From Christensenella sp. (GTDB lineage: Bacteria; Bacillota; Clostridia; Christensenellales; CAG-917), in contig CP091723.1 in the NCBI GenBank assembly GCA_022009775.1, forward strand, positions 1,488,001-1,552,000: a stretch of DNA of 64,000 nt, read 5' to 3'. Position 1 is the stretch's first letter, and each line of letters starts with the position of its first letter. Positions 50,594 through 59,412 of the stretch are shown in pieces. Under the pieces are notes generated by a model, which saw only the letters and a list, made by a program, of their open reading frames with translations, made no database searches and was not told the origin of the DNA. Position numbers and translations under genes: made by a program.

Positions 50594-51153
50594 CGAGAAA
50601 AACCGCAAGAGCGAGAATAAAAGCAATGCCGCAAACTAAAAAAGAGTTTGCAAGCGGAGCAATCGCGGACGCACTCAGCGGCATTGACGAGTTCACTCGC
50701 GCGCACAAGGTTTTCGTATATCTAGGCACCGAAACCGAACCCGACACGCAGGAAATCGTGGGACTTGCGCTTATGCTCGAAAAAGTCGTATGCGTGCCGA
50801 GAGTGCACGGCGACGATATGAAAGCAATCGTTATATCCCCGTTTTCAAATTTCAGAACGAACAAATGGGGCATACTCGAACCCGTCGGCTCGCACGCAAT
50901 TGACGATATCGACGTTGCAATCGTGCCTATGGTGGCGTTTGACGGTCTCAATCGTCTCGGACACGGAAAAGGCTATTACGACAAATATCTTTCAACGCAT
51001 CCGTGTTACACGATAGGGCTTGCGTTCGATTGTCAGCATATCGACGGCTTGCAGACGAATGTGTGCGACGTTCCGCTCGATATGATAGTCACCGAAAAGA
51101 GAATAATCACGTGTGACGGAGAAAAAATCAATCCGTTCGGAGAAGAAATATGA
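50578..51153 (+). CDS. 5-Formyltetrahydrofolate cyclo-ligase
   Basis: 191 aa, intact. Converts 5-formyl-THF to 5,10-methenyl-THF using ATP. Conserved VFVYLGTETEPDT, the ATP/folate loop GLNRLGHGKGYYDKYL and GLAFDCQ. AAGGAG precedes the ATG inside the end of alr. Overlaps the next gene by ATGA. Confidence 0.93.
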   Translation: MQKDIARKTARARIKAMPQTKKEFASGAIADALSGIDEFTRAHKVFVYLGTETEPDTQEIVGLALMLEKVVCVPRVHGDDMKAIVISPFSNFRTNKWGILEPVGSHAIDDIDVAIVPMVAFDGLNRLGHGKGYYDKYLSTHPCYTIGLAFDCQHIDGLQTNVCDVPLDMIVTEKRIITCDGEKINPFGEEI

Positions 51154-52163
51154 GAGTTGTTGCGGGAAAATACCGCGGAAAGAATCTGGTATCGCCAAAG
51201 GACGACAGCGTTCGCCCGACGACCACGCGCATAAAAGAGACATTGTTCAACGTTTTGCAAGGTTGGGTTGACGGCGCAAGCGTGCTCGATTTGTTTGCAG
51301 GAAGCGGCTCGCTCGGCATCGAGTGCATATCGCGCGGCGCGAAAGACGTCACTTTCGTTGACAGAAGCAAAGATTCGATTGCGCTCGTGTATCAAAATCT
51401 CAAAGGCGTTGACGGAGATTACAGAGTGGTCAACGCAGACTTCGCTTCGGTGCTTCGCTCGAGTTACGTCAGCGGGAAAAAGTACGATTTGATATTTCTC
51501 GATCCGCCGTATGCAACCACGCTTGCAGAACTTGCAATCGACCTTATCGTAGAACTCGATTTGCTTACGGAAGACGGCGTGATAGTGTTTGAACACGGCT
51601 CGGAAAAGTCGTACGAAATTCCGCATGTCGGATTTAAGCAACGCACGAAGAAAATGGGCACTATAACCGCCGAGTTTATTACGAGAAAGAGTGTTGCGCT
51701 TATGGCAGGCAGTTTTGACCCGTTCACGAAAGGGCACGAAAGCGTGCTTGACGAAGCACTTGCAAAATACGACGAAGTGTGGGTTGCGTGTCTTGTAAAT
51801 CCCGACAAAACGTATACGTTCTCTCCAAGACAACGCCTTGCAATCGTAAACGCCGTATGCGAATTCAAAAAAGGCGCGCACGCGCTTTATTCCGACAAAT
51901 ATGCCGTTGAAGTTGCAAAAGAAGTCGGCGCAACCGTTCTCGTGCGCGGAGTCAGAGACGCAAAAGACATTCCGTATGAAGAAGATATGGCAAAATACAA
52001 CAAAGAACACGGCGGTTATGACACCGAATTTATCTCTCCGCAGGGATACGAAGACATAAGTTCTACACTCGTGAGAGAGCAGATTGCTCACGGCGATTAT
52101 CGCAATATGCCGTCAAGCACCGTCGCACTTCTTCAATCCAAAGAGTTTGCGGATTTGAAATGA
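51150..52163 (+). CDS. rsmD-coaD: RsmD-CoaD fusion: 16S rRNA guanine-N2 methyltransferase plus phosphopantetheine adenylyltransferase
   Basis: 337 aa in one uninterrupted frame. Residues 1 to about 180 are RsmD: MRVVAGKYRGKNL, RPTTTRIKETLFN, SAM motif VLDLFAGSGSLGIE and catalytic LDPPYATT. Residues about 182-337 are CoaD: VALMAGSFDPFTKGH (TxGH-type nucleotide motif), VLVRGVRDAKDIPYEEDMA and EDISSTLVRE. The junction (ITRKS/VALMAG) has almost no linker, and there is no in-frame start suitable for a separate CoaD. The two genes are neighbours in many Firmicutes; here they appear fused. A lost stop through sequencing error is possible but not suggested by a homopolymer. Confidence 0.88.
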   Translation: MRVVAGKYRGKNLVSPKDDSVRPTTTRIKETLFNVLQGWVDGASVLDLFAGSGSLGIECISRGAKDVTFVDRSKDSIALVYQNLKGVDGDYRVVNADFASVLRSSYVSGKKYDLIFLDPPYATTLAELAIDLIVELDLLTEDGVIVFEHGSEKSYEIPHVGFKQRTKKMGTITAEFITRKSVALMAGSFDPFTKGHESVLDEALAKYDEVWVACLVNPDKTYTFSPRQRLAIVNAVCEFKKGAHALYSDKYAVEVAKEVGATVLVRGVRDAKDIPYEEDMAKYNKEHGGYDTEFISPQGYEDISSTLVREQIAHGDYRNMPSSTVALLQSKEFADLK

Positions 52164-52329
52164 CTGAAGCGACGACAATAAATAATAAGCAATAGAGAAA
52201 ACGCATCGAAAGAAACTAAAAACGATAGGAAACGACAAAACACAAAGAACAATAAAACACAACGAACAATAAATAAACGCGCATACGTGCGCGCGAGATA
52301 AAGATAAACTCACAAAAGGGGACGCAAAT
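52164..52329 (+). other. Short A-rich low-complexity spacer
   Basis: Polypurine, A-rich stretch with near-repeats (AACAATAAA units about 52240-52275) and a palindrome GCGCATACGTGCGC near 52279-52292. No promoter is obvious. It separates the fused gene from the coiled-coil gene. Confidence 0.4.
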
Positions 52330-52776
52330 ATGGAAACAATCGATATGCTCATCAACGAAATCGAAAGCGAAGTGCTCAAAGCAAAAAAAGCGGCTTTCAG
52401 CAACACCGACATCGTCATCAACAAAGCGGTTATGCTTGACCTTATTTCGAGATTCAGAGCAAGTTATCCGCTCGTTTTGCGCGAAGCAACGCAAATCAAG
52501 AAGGATAGAGACGACATAATCCAAAAAGCCGAGAATTATGCAAACGAGACAATGGACAAGGCAGAAGAGCAGGCAAAACAACTCATGACCGAGACCGAAG
52601 TCTACAAACGCGCAAAAGCAGAAGCGGAAGCAATGCAGCACGAAGCGGAAGAAAACTATCGCAAAATGGACTACGATGCACGCTCGCTTGCGTTCAACAT
52701 TCTCGACAGTGCGGAGAAGTCGCTCAAAGACAGTCTGAACGTTATCAACGGCAACAAACGCAAGTTGGTTGAATGA
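52330..52776 (+). CDS. Coiled-coil protein (ATP-synthase-b/DivIVA-like in appearance)
   Basis: 149 aa, almost entirely helical, with long Ala/Glu/Lys-rich heptads (residues about 55-120). No membrane helix. Similar small coiled-coil genes, often labelled ATPase, follow coaD in Clostridia as I recall. Its stop overlaps the next start (ATGA). Confidence 0.75.
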   Translation: METIDMLINEIESEVLKAKKAAFSNTDIVINKAVMLDLISRFRASYPLVLREATQIKKDRDDIIQKAENYANETMDKAEEQAKQLMTETEVYKRAKAEAEAMQHEAEENYRKMDYDARSLAFNILDSAEKSLKDSLNVINGNKRKLVE

Positions 52777-53713
52777 GTATGAAAATAGTTGTTCTTGACG
52801 GATACAACGCCAAAGGCGAAGAACTGAATTTCGATTTTCTCAATAAGTACGGTGAAGTTGCGTATTACGACCGCACCGCACCCGAAGACGTATTGAACAG
52901 AATCGTCGCCGCCGATATAGTGCTTCTCAACAAAGTCGTGCTCACGCGCGAAATCATGGCGCAATGCAAAAATTGAAATTCGTATCCATACTTGCGACGG
53001 GATACAACGTCGTTGACGTCAAAGCCGCAAGGGATTTGGGAATAACCGTGTCCAACGTTCCGTATTACAGCACGGCAAGCGTTGCACAGTTGACTTTTGC
53101 TTTCATTCTCGAATTTGCCTCGAGAGTTGCGGCTCACGATGAATCCGTTCATCGCGGAGTTTGGCAAAACTCGAAAGATTTTGCATACACCGTCGGCACT
53201 TTGCACGAGTTATACGGGAAAACGCTCGGTATCATCGGTTACGGAAGCATAGGTAAACGAGTTGCGCAAATCGGAAAAGCATTCGGAATGAATCTGCTCA
53301 TTCACAATCGCACGCCGTTTGAAGGTAGCGTGTCAAGAGAAGAAGTGTTCAAAAACGCCGATTTTGTCACTTTGCATTGTCCGCTCAATGAGCAATCAAA
53401 ACTTATGATAAACGAAAAGTCTATTGCGCTTTTCAAATCGACCGCATATCTGATAAACACGGCGCGTGGCGGACTTATCGATGAAAAAGCACTTGCAGAC
53501 GCACTCAACGAAGGTCGAATTGCCGGGGCAGGTCTCGACGTGTTGTCGACAGAGCCGCCCAAAGCAAACAATCCGCTTCTTACGGCAAAGAATTGTCTTA
53601 TCACGCCGCATGTTGCGTGGGCAAGTTACGAGTCGCGAGTGCGACTATTGAATGCCACCGATGACAATGTCAGGGCATTTTTGCAAAACAACCCCATAAA
53701 CGTAGTGAATTGA
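52773..53713 (+). CDS. D-2-hydroxyacid dehydrogenase (glycerate/phosphoglycerate dehydrogenase family), frameshifted
   Basis: About 313 aa. NAD fold GIIGYGSIGKRVAQ, catalytic Arg in INTARGGLID, Glu in GAGLDVLSTEPP and His in LITPHVAWAS. Could be hydroxypyruvate reductase or a similar enzyme; serA-type regulatory domain is absent. A5 at 52968-52972 should be A6 (repair AQCKKLKFVSILATGYN). Confidence 0.9.
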
Positions 53714-53714
53714 A

Positions 53715-53739
53715 AAAAAGCACGCATAGCGTGCTTTTT
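53715..53739 (+). terminator. Terminator of the hydroxyacid dehydrogenase operon
   Basis: AAAAAGCACGC ATA GCGTGCTTTTT, perfect 11-bp stem, T run included. Confidence 0.92.
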
Positions 53740-53750
53740 GTAATATTAAT

Positions 53751-53780
53751 AAAAAACACCGCGAGTTTTCGCGGTGTTTT
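53751..53780 (-). terminator. Terminator of the MgtC-like gene
   Basis: AAAACACCGCGA (53753-53764) with TCGCGGTGTTTT (53769-53780); six T follow in the minus direction. Confidence 0.9.
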
Positions 53781-53803
53781 GGTATAGCCATAAGATTTTT
53801 CAA

Positions 53804-54508
53804 TCAGTCGTCCACACGCTCGATGCTCATCACGTGAGAAGGGAAGGAGCGTATCACGTCATTGAGTTTTGCCACTGAAAATTCGTCCGTGGTGGACACT
53901 TCGACGTTTGCAATCATCTTGCCGTCCGCTTGCTTGACTTTGTAGGACGAGATCTTCTTTGAGCCGAGTTTGTCGGTGATTTTGTCAAGAATATCGTCCG
54001 TTTCTAGCCAAATGAGCATCCTGATCACCGAGATATGACGGGTGGTGAATGCTTTGACGGGAAGGTGGAAGACAAGTTGCAAGACAACGATGATTGCCGT
54101 TGCGCACACGCCTGTGACCACAAATCCTGCGCCGAGAGCCATGCCGATTGCCGCCGTTGCCCACACACCTGCCGCGGTGGTGAGCCCGTGCATGACGTCA
54201 CGTCTGTACATTATGATGCCTGCGCCCAAAAAGCCTATGCCGGTGACAACTTGCGATGCGATACGAGTTGCGTCTGCGGCAATGGAGCCTTCTTTCAAGT
54301 CGGAAAAGAGCGGTTGAGCGAGATATTTTGACAATATCATAAAAAGGCAAGCGGCAAGACACACAATGGCGTGCGTTCTGATACCTGCTTCTTTACTGCG
54401 TGATTTGCGTTCGAGACCGATGACGAATCCGCACACGACGGCAACGAGCATTCTGACTATAAAATGCCAAACGTCCGTGGTCCAGTCAACGACTGCCCAA
54501 GAGTTCAT
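53804..54508 (-). CDS. MgtC/SapB-family membrane protein
   Basis: 234 aa. Four to five membrane helices; conserved GFVIGLERKSRSKEAGIRTH, GFLGAGIIM and GLTTAAGVWATAAIGMALG; a C-terminal ACT-like domain (residues about 165-234). In pathogens MgtC aids growth at low magnesium; in other bacteria it is a housekeeping membrane protein of unclear function. GGAAGG precedes the ATG. Confidence 0.92.
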   Translation of the reverse strand: MNSWAVVDWTTDVWHFIVRMLVAVVCGFVIGLERKSRSKEAGIRTHAIVCLAACLFMILSKYLAQPLFSDLKEGSIAADATRIASQVVTGIGFLGAGIIMYRRDVMHGLTTAAGVWATAAIGMALGAGFVVTGVCATAIIVVLQLVFHLPVKAFTTRHISVIRMLIWLETDDILDKITDKLGSKKISSYKVKQADGKMIANVEVSTTDEFSVAKLNDVIRSFPSHVMSIERVDD

Positions 54509-54520
54509 ATTCTATCCTTC

Positions 54521-54587
54521 CGCAAACATAGTTTGCGCCCTAATTACTTTTTCAATTTATTATATTGTAAAATATTAAAAATGTCAA
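54521..54587 (-). promoter_or_regulatory. Promoter and leader hairpin of the MgtC-like gene
   Basis: Minus strand: -35 TTGACA (54582-54587), 17-bp spacer, -10 TATAAT (54559-54564), both at consensus. The leader contains a perfect CGCAAAC TAT GTTTGCG-type hairpin (54521-54537) just before the ribosome binding site. No M-box is seen. Confidence 0.8.
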
Positions 54588-54690
54588 TAGCAATATAAAA
54601 AACTTCTTTTAAGCGCATTAGAATGTCGAAAACCAAATAATTTCCGCTTGTTTTAACCGTAAAATCGACGCATGGCTTTCCTTTAATTGC

Positions 54691-54719
54691 TTGCAATAAG
54701 CGATTTGGGGCGGTATAAT
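54691..54719 (+). promoter_or_regulatory. Promoter of folD
   Basis: -35 TTGCAA (54691-54696), 17-bp spacer, -10 TATAAT (54714-54719), about 30 bp before the start. Confidence 0.85.
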
Positions 54720-54749
54720 GGCAATATCAAAAAAAAGTTGGAGCGATAT

Positions 54750-55604
54750 ATGCAAATCATCGACGGTAAACTAGTTGCTCAAAAAACGCGCGAAAACATA
54801 AAGGCGGAAGTCGAGAAACTTCAAAGTCAGACGGGCAAGCAAATAGGACTTGCGGTTATTCTCGTGGGAGACGATCCTGCATCGCAAGTGTACGTTCGCA
54901 ATAAAATCAAGGCGTGCGACGAAGTGGGCATCAAGTCGTTTTTGTGCAAACTGCCCGAAAACAGCACTTTCGACGAGGTGGCGGGCACGATAAGCTATCT
55001 CAACGAAAACATTGACGTAAACGGAATGATTTTGCAACTGCCGCTCCCCAAGCACCTTGACGAAATTGCTCTTATCGACCTTATTTGTCCCGAAAAAGAC
55101 GTTGACGGATGCACTTTCACGCAAAAAGGCAAGTTGTGGACGGGCAGAGACAGCCTTGTGGCTTGCACTCCGCTCGGAGTTATAAGATTGCTCGAACATT
55201 ACGATGTTGAGTTGCAAGGCAAAAACGCGGTTGTCATCGGAAGATCAAATCTTGTGGGCAAGCCGCTTGCGCAGCTGTTGCTTGACAAAAATTGCACGGT
55301 GACGGTGTGTCACTCTCGCACGCAAAACCTTGCCGAAATCACTAAAAAAGCGGATATTTTGTGCGTTGCCATAGGCAAAGCGAAGTTTTTGAAGGAAGAT
55401 ATGGTCAAAGACGGCGCAGTGGTGATTGACGTCGGTATGGACAGAGACGAGAACGGCAAACTTTGCGGAGACGTCGATTTTGTTGCGGTTTCGCCGAAAT
55501 GCTCGTATATAACGCCTGTTCCGGGCGGCGTAGGACCTATGACGGTGACGATGTTGATTGAAAACACGCTCAAAGCGTTCAAGCAGCAAAACGATATTCT
55601 GTAA
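54750..55604 (+). CDS. folD: Bifunctional methylene-THF dehydrogenase / methenyl-THF cyclohydrolase
   Basis: 284 aa, intact. Conserved DDPASQVYVRNKIKACDEVG (catalytic Lys), GMILQLPLPKHL, CTPLGVIRLL, GRSNLVGKPLAQLL (nucleotide binding) and TPVPGGVGPMTVTML. Start at MQIIDG with GGAG upstream; an earlier in-frame start overlaps the promoter and is rejected. Works in one-carbon metabolism with the cyclo-ligase at 50578. Confidence 0.96.
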   Translation: MQIIDGKLVAQKTRENIKAEVEKLQSQTGKQIGLAVILVGDDPASQVYVRNKIKACDEVGIKSFLCKLPENSTFDEVAGTISYLNENIDVNGMILQLPLPKHLDEIALIDLICPEKDVDGCTFTQKGKLWTGRDSLVACTPLGVIRLLEHYDVELQGKNAVVIGRSNLVGKPLAQLLLDKNCTVTVCHSRTQNLAEITKKADILCVAIGKAKFLKEDMVKDGAVVIDVGMDRDENGKLCGDVDFVAVSPKCSYITPVPGGVGPMTVTMLIENTLKAFKQQNDIL

Positions 55605-55665
55605 ACGCCGTTTTTTGATAATAATATCTATTTTATAAGCAATAATCGGGAAACGAACCTATAAT

Positions 55666-55687
55666 ACGCTCCTTTCGGGGCGTTTTT
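55666..55687 (+). terminator. Terminator of folD
   Basis: ACGCTCC TTTC GGGGCGT stem followed by T5. Confidence 0.82.
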
Positions 55688-55758
55688 CATTTGATTAATT
55701 TATTCGTCGAGCAATTTTGCGTATAACGACAACATTGATTAACTTGTAAATTTATCTC

Positions 55759-55787
55759 TTGCACAGTCGGTTATTGTATGTTACAAT
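55759..55787 (+). promoter_or_regulatory. Promoter of the Old-Yellow-Enzyme-type reductase gene
   Basis: -35 TTGCAC (55759-55764), 17-bp spacer, -10 TACAAT (55782-55787). Confidence 0.75.
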
Positions 55788-55834
55788 ACTTTTATGTAAA
55801 TAAATAGTGCGTTTTGCGCTCGCAACGGAGAATT

Positions 55835-57943
55835 ATGGAATATAAAATGTTGTTTTCGCCTATGAAGATAGGCACGTGTGAAATCAAAAACCGCATAGTT
55901 ATGTCCCCGATGCTAATGGGGTTCGGACAATTTGACGGCTGCGCAACCGAGCAGATGATGGATTATTATGAAGAACGCGCCAAAGGCGGCACGGGACTTA
56001 TCATCACCGAGATTTGCCGTATCAACGACAAGCACGGAGCGGCGGCTTTTGCACAACTTGGCATAAGTCGTGACTATCAAATACCTTCTCTTCACGAGTT
56101 TTGCGAGCGTATACATCGCCACGGCGCAAAGTTGTTTGTGCAGTTGCATCACCCCGGCAGACAAAACGTGGGGCTTGCAATCGGCACTGTGCCCGTTTGC
56201 ATTGCTCTGACAAGGACTTTTAAGTCGTTTCCGAAAACTCTATTCAAGATTGCGCCGAAAATCGCGCCGTTTATGTCAAAGCACAATATTGCGCTTTCAT
56301 CGGTGTCGGCAAGCAAGTGCGAGCCGAGTTATTTTGCGGGCGGCAGAGTGCGCGCTTTGAGCAAAAGAGAAGTGAAACAAGTCATACGTCAATTTATCGA
56401 CGGCGCGGTGCGTTGCAAAAAGGCAGGCGTTGACGGCGTAGAGCTTCACGGCACGCACGGATACCTTATTCAACAATTTCTTTCTCCAAACACAAATCAT
56501 CGCACGGACGAATACGGTGGCAGTTTTGAAAATCGCTTGCGTTTTCTCCGCGAAATCGTGGAAGGCATACGCAAAGAATGTGGAGATTATCCCATCATCG
56601 TCAGGCTGACGGTTGACGAGTTCTATGACAAAATCGGCAAAAGCGGCAAAGGCTACGACATGGCAATGGGCGTAAAGTACGCAAAAGCGATCGAAGCTAT
56701 GGGCGTTGACGCAATCGACGTTTCGAGCGCGGCATACGACACGTTCAACTATTGGCTCGAACCCACGAGTTTTGATCTCGGATGGAGAAAGTATCTTGCC
56801 GCGGCGGTGAAGAAAGAAGTCAAAATCCCTGTCATTGCGGCAAACCTTATCCGCACACCCGAGCAGGCAGAAATGCAACTCGAAGAAGGCACGCAGGACT
56901 TTGTGTCACTTGGAAGACCGCATATTGCAGATCCGCACTGGGCAGAAAAAGCGCAACAAGGCAGAGAAAAAGAAATCAAGCGTTGTATTTGCTGTCTGTA
57001 TTGTATTCAAAGCATGCAAGACAACGCATATCACGGAGATCACGGCTATTGCTCTGTCAATCCCACGGTGGGAAGAGAAAAGGAATTCGACAATCTTCCA
57101 AAAGACGGCAACGGCAGAACGGTGGTTGTTGTCGGCGCGGGCGTTGCCGGGCTTACTTGTGCCGAAATGCTTGGTCGTCGCGGATTCAAGCCTATCGTGC
57201 TTGAAAAAACGGACAAAATCGGAGGTCAGATTCAACTTGCGGATAAACCGCCTAAAAAAGAAAAACTCGGCTGGTGCTTTGAAGATATGCGCGTAAATGC
57301 GGAAAAATTCGGCGCGGAAATTCACCTTAACACCGAAGCGAACGAAGAAGTCATCAAATCTTTCAATCCGTACGCAGTCGTAATCGCAACGGGTGCGCAA
57401 GCGGTGAGACCGCGTTCGATAAAAGGCTCCGACCTTGCAAACGTGTATACGACCACGCAGATTTTGAGCGGAGAAGTAGTGCTAAAAGGCAAGAAAGTCG
57501 CGCTTATAGGATCGGGAATGACGGGACTAGAAACCGCAGAAATGCTCGTTGATAAAGACAATAAAGTCACAATCGTGGAGATGGCGGACACGCTTGCTCC
57601 GGGAACGTGGTTTCAGCATCTGGATGACGTAGTGCCGAAACTCGACGCAAAGGATACGAATTACATTTTGTCACACAGGCTCGTCTCGATAGACGAAAAA
57701 GGCGTCACGCTCCAACCTGTCAAACTCGACAAAAACAAGAATGCGAAAGCAACGGACAAACCTGCGCATTTTGATTTTGATGCAGTCGTATTGTCGCTTG
57801 GAGCACGCCCCGTAAACGACCTTGCAAAAGCAATCGAAGGCAAGTTCGGAAATATCTTCGTCATCGGAGACGCAAAGAAAGTCGGCAGAATCGCAGACGC
57901 GACAAGTCAGGCATACGACGTTGCGATTCACAAAATCAAATAA
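55835..57943 (+). CDS. NADH:flavin oxidoreductase, 2,4-dienoyl-CoA reductase/BaiCD-like
   Basis: About 702 aa, intact. N-terminal FMN TIM barrel (about 1-370): IGTCEIKNRIVMSPM, LFVQLHHPGRQ, GVDGVELHGTHGYL, DEYGGSFENR. Then a Fe-S cysteine cluster (CICCLYCIQ .. HGYCSVNP), and FAD and NAD(P) folds: VVVVGAGVAGLTCAEML and VALIGSGMTGLETAEML, ending in FVIGDAKKVGRI. Family members reduce enoates, dienoyl-CoA, or bile-acid intermediates. An insertion of about 35 residues after the HHPGRQ motif (hydrophobic/basic, LTRTFKSFPKTLFKIAPKI) is typical of only some relatives. CGGAG precedes the ATG. Confidence 0.93.
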   Translation: MEYKMLFSPMKIGTCEIKNRIVMSPMLMGFGQFDGCATEQMMDYYEERAKGGTGLIITEICRINDKHGAAAFAQLGISRDYQIPSLHEFCERIHRHGAKLFVQLHHPGRQNVGLAIGTVPVCIALTRTFKSFPKTLFKIAPKIAPFMSKHNIALSSVSASKCEPSYFAGGRVRALSKREVKQVIRQFIDGAVRCKKAGVDGVELHGTHGYLIQQFLSPNTNHRTDEYGGSFENRLRFLREIVEGIRKECGDYPIIVRLTVDEFYDKIGKSGKGYDMAMGVKYAKAIEAMGVDAIDVSSAAYDTFNYWLEPTSFDLGWRKYLAAAVKKEVKIPVIAANLIRTPEQAEMQLEEGTQDFVSLGRPHIADPHWAEKAQQGREKEIKRCICCLYCIQSMQDNAYHGDHGYCSVNPTVGREKEFDNLPKDGNGRTVVVVGAGVAGLTCAEMLGRRGFKPIVLEKTDKIGGQIQLADKPPKKEKLGWCFEDMRVNAEKFGAEIHLNTEANEEVIKSFNPYAVVIATGAQAVRPRSIKGSDLANVYTTTQILSGEVVLKGKKVALIGSGMTGLETAEMLVDKDNKVTIVEMADTLAPGTWFQHLDDVVPKLDAKDTNYILSHRLVSIDEKGVTLQPVKLDKNKNAKATDKPAHFDFDAVVLSLGARPVNDLAKAIEGKFGNIFVIGDAKKVGRIADATSQAYDVAIHKIK

Positions 57944-58037
57944 AACGTAACCCATGCACAAATGCGCGATATGCGGCATCTAACCGCGTGTATCGCGCAT
58001 TTAATATATCGAACGACAAAAAAGAAAAAAGCGCAAA

Positions 58038-59141
58038 ATGGACAAAAGAATTAAAATCGATTACAACGATTCGCTCGTGTCGATTGCTTGCTCCGTCCTG
58101 AAACGTTTCGGCGCCGAATACGGACATCCGACGCTCGAAGATATGGACGAATTGCTCGCAAAAGGCTATAAAAACGTTGTGGTCATGCTGTTTGACGGAA
58201 TGGGAACGGCTATCCTTGAAAAACATAAGGAAGTCGCTCCGTTTTTGCGTGCTCATTTTATACGCACGATTTGTTCGGTGTATCCGCCGACCACAACCGC
58301 TGCGACAACCGCGATTGAAACGGGGCTTACGCCTATGGAACACGGCTGGCTCGGCTGGGCGTTGTATTTCAAGGAAATTGACAAAAACGTTTGTCTTTTT
58401 ACGAATACGATATTCGGCAAAGACGAAATCGCCGCCGATTATCCGGTCGCAAAAACCGCTATCCCTTTCGATACGCTGGAAGAGAAAATCAAAAGAGCGG
58501 GCAAACAGGCGTATTTTGTGTCAAAACACGGCACTATAAAGACGGAATCCGTGAAAAATATCTGCGATATCGTGCGCGAACTTTGTGAAAAAGACGGAGA
58601 AAAGTATATTTATACTTATTGGAATCAGCCGGACCACGATATTCACGACTACGGCACGACGGACGAAAGAGTCGGTGAACAAATACGCTTGATAAACGAC
58701 GAAGTGGAAAAACTATGCGCCGATCTCAAAGATACGCTCGTGATAGTCACGGCGGATCACGGTCTCGTTGACGTTGAGTGGAAGTCTCTTTGCGATTATC
58801 CCGAAATTGCCGAGTGTTTGCTGCGCGTGCCGTCAATAGAATCGCGCGCTTTGTCGATCTTCGTCAAAAATGGAATGGAAGAAAGGTTTGAAAAAGCGTT
58901 TATGCAGGCGTTCGGAGACGATTATATTTTGTTCAGTCACGACGAAGTGATAAAAGACGGACTTTTCGGCGACGGGAAGGCAAATTCGAGATTTGAAGAT
59001 TTCGTTGGAGATTACGTTGCGGTTGCGAAGGGCAAAACTTGCATAAATCCGTTTGAACCCGAAGAAGACGCTTTCATCGGAATGCATGCGGGCGCATGCG
59101 AAGACGAAATATTCGTTCCGTTCATAGCAATCGAAACCTAA
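58038..59141 (+). CDS. Alkaline-phosphatase-superfamily protein (nucleotide pyrophosphatase/phosphodiesterase-like)
   Basis: 367 aa, intact. Metal-site motifs: VVMLFDGMGTA (Asp), SVYPPTTTAATTAIETG (nucleophile Thr), YWNQPDHDIHDYGT (Asp, His) and VTADHGLVDV (Asp, His), plus GMHAGACEDEIFVP (last His). No signal peptide, so cytoplasmic. Substrate unknown; a phosphomonoester or phosphodiester is expected. Confidence 0.9.
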   Translation: MDKRIKIDYNDSLVSIACSVLKRFGAEYGHPTLEDMDELLAKGYKNVVVMLFDGMGTAILEKHKEVAPFLRAHFIRTICSVYPPTTTAATTAIETGLTPMEHGWLGWALYFKEIDKNVCLFTNTIFGKDEIAADYPVAKTAIPFDTLEEKIKRAGKQAYFVSKHGTIKTESVKNICDIVRELCEKDGEKYIYTYWNQPDHDIHDYGTTDERVGEQIRLINDEVEKLCADLKDTLVIVTADHGLVDVEWKSLCDYPEIAECLLRVPSIESRALSIFVKNGMEERFEKAFMQAFGDDYILFSHDEVIKDGLFGDGKANSRFEDFVGDYVAVAKGKTCINPFEPEEDAFIGMHAGACEDEIFVPFIAIET

Positions 59142-59195
59142 TGACTTAAAGAATAGGCGCATTGCAATATAGCGATAAATGCACAGAACTTTTAT

Positions 59196-59224
59196 AAGAA
59201 AACGAGCAAAACACTCGTTTTCTT
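59196..59224 (+). terminator. Terminator-like hairpin after the phosphodiesterase gene
   Basis: AAGAAAACGAG (59196-59206) with CTCGTTTTCTT (59214-59224), perfect 11-bp stem; moderately T-rich tail. Confidence 0.75.
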
Positions 59225-59309
59225 GCATTTTGCATGATTTTTATTGAATTTTTTTGAGTAAACAGTGAGAAAAATGCAAAAAAATTTTATACAAACGTAA
59301 AATTCGGTA

Positions 59310-59338
59310 TTGATATTTATTTATCTATATAGTAAAAT
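59310..59338 (+). promoter_or_regulatory. Promoter of the AcnX operon with palindromic spacer
   Basis: -35 TTGATA (59310-59315), 17-bp spacer, -10 TAAAAT (59333-59338). The spacer holds TTTATCTATAT (59320-59330) in the same position as in the Fe-S scaffold promoter at 36772-36800; 23 of 29 positions agree. CTATATAG within it is palindromic. Confidence 0.7.
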
Positions 59339-59412
59339 ATAAGAGTGGATGCGCATACGGCGCGTTTTGAGAAGGATTATTTTTGACGCATTCATTTGCG
59401 TAAAGGGGTATT

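Noticed and set aside
3665..52972. Programmed ribosomal frameshifting as explanation for the broken genes
   Set aside because: Both +1 and -1 changes occur in unrelated housekeeping genes, at many different short homopolymers, without a common slippery heptamer and stimulator.
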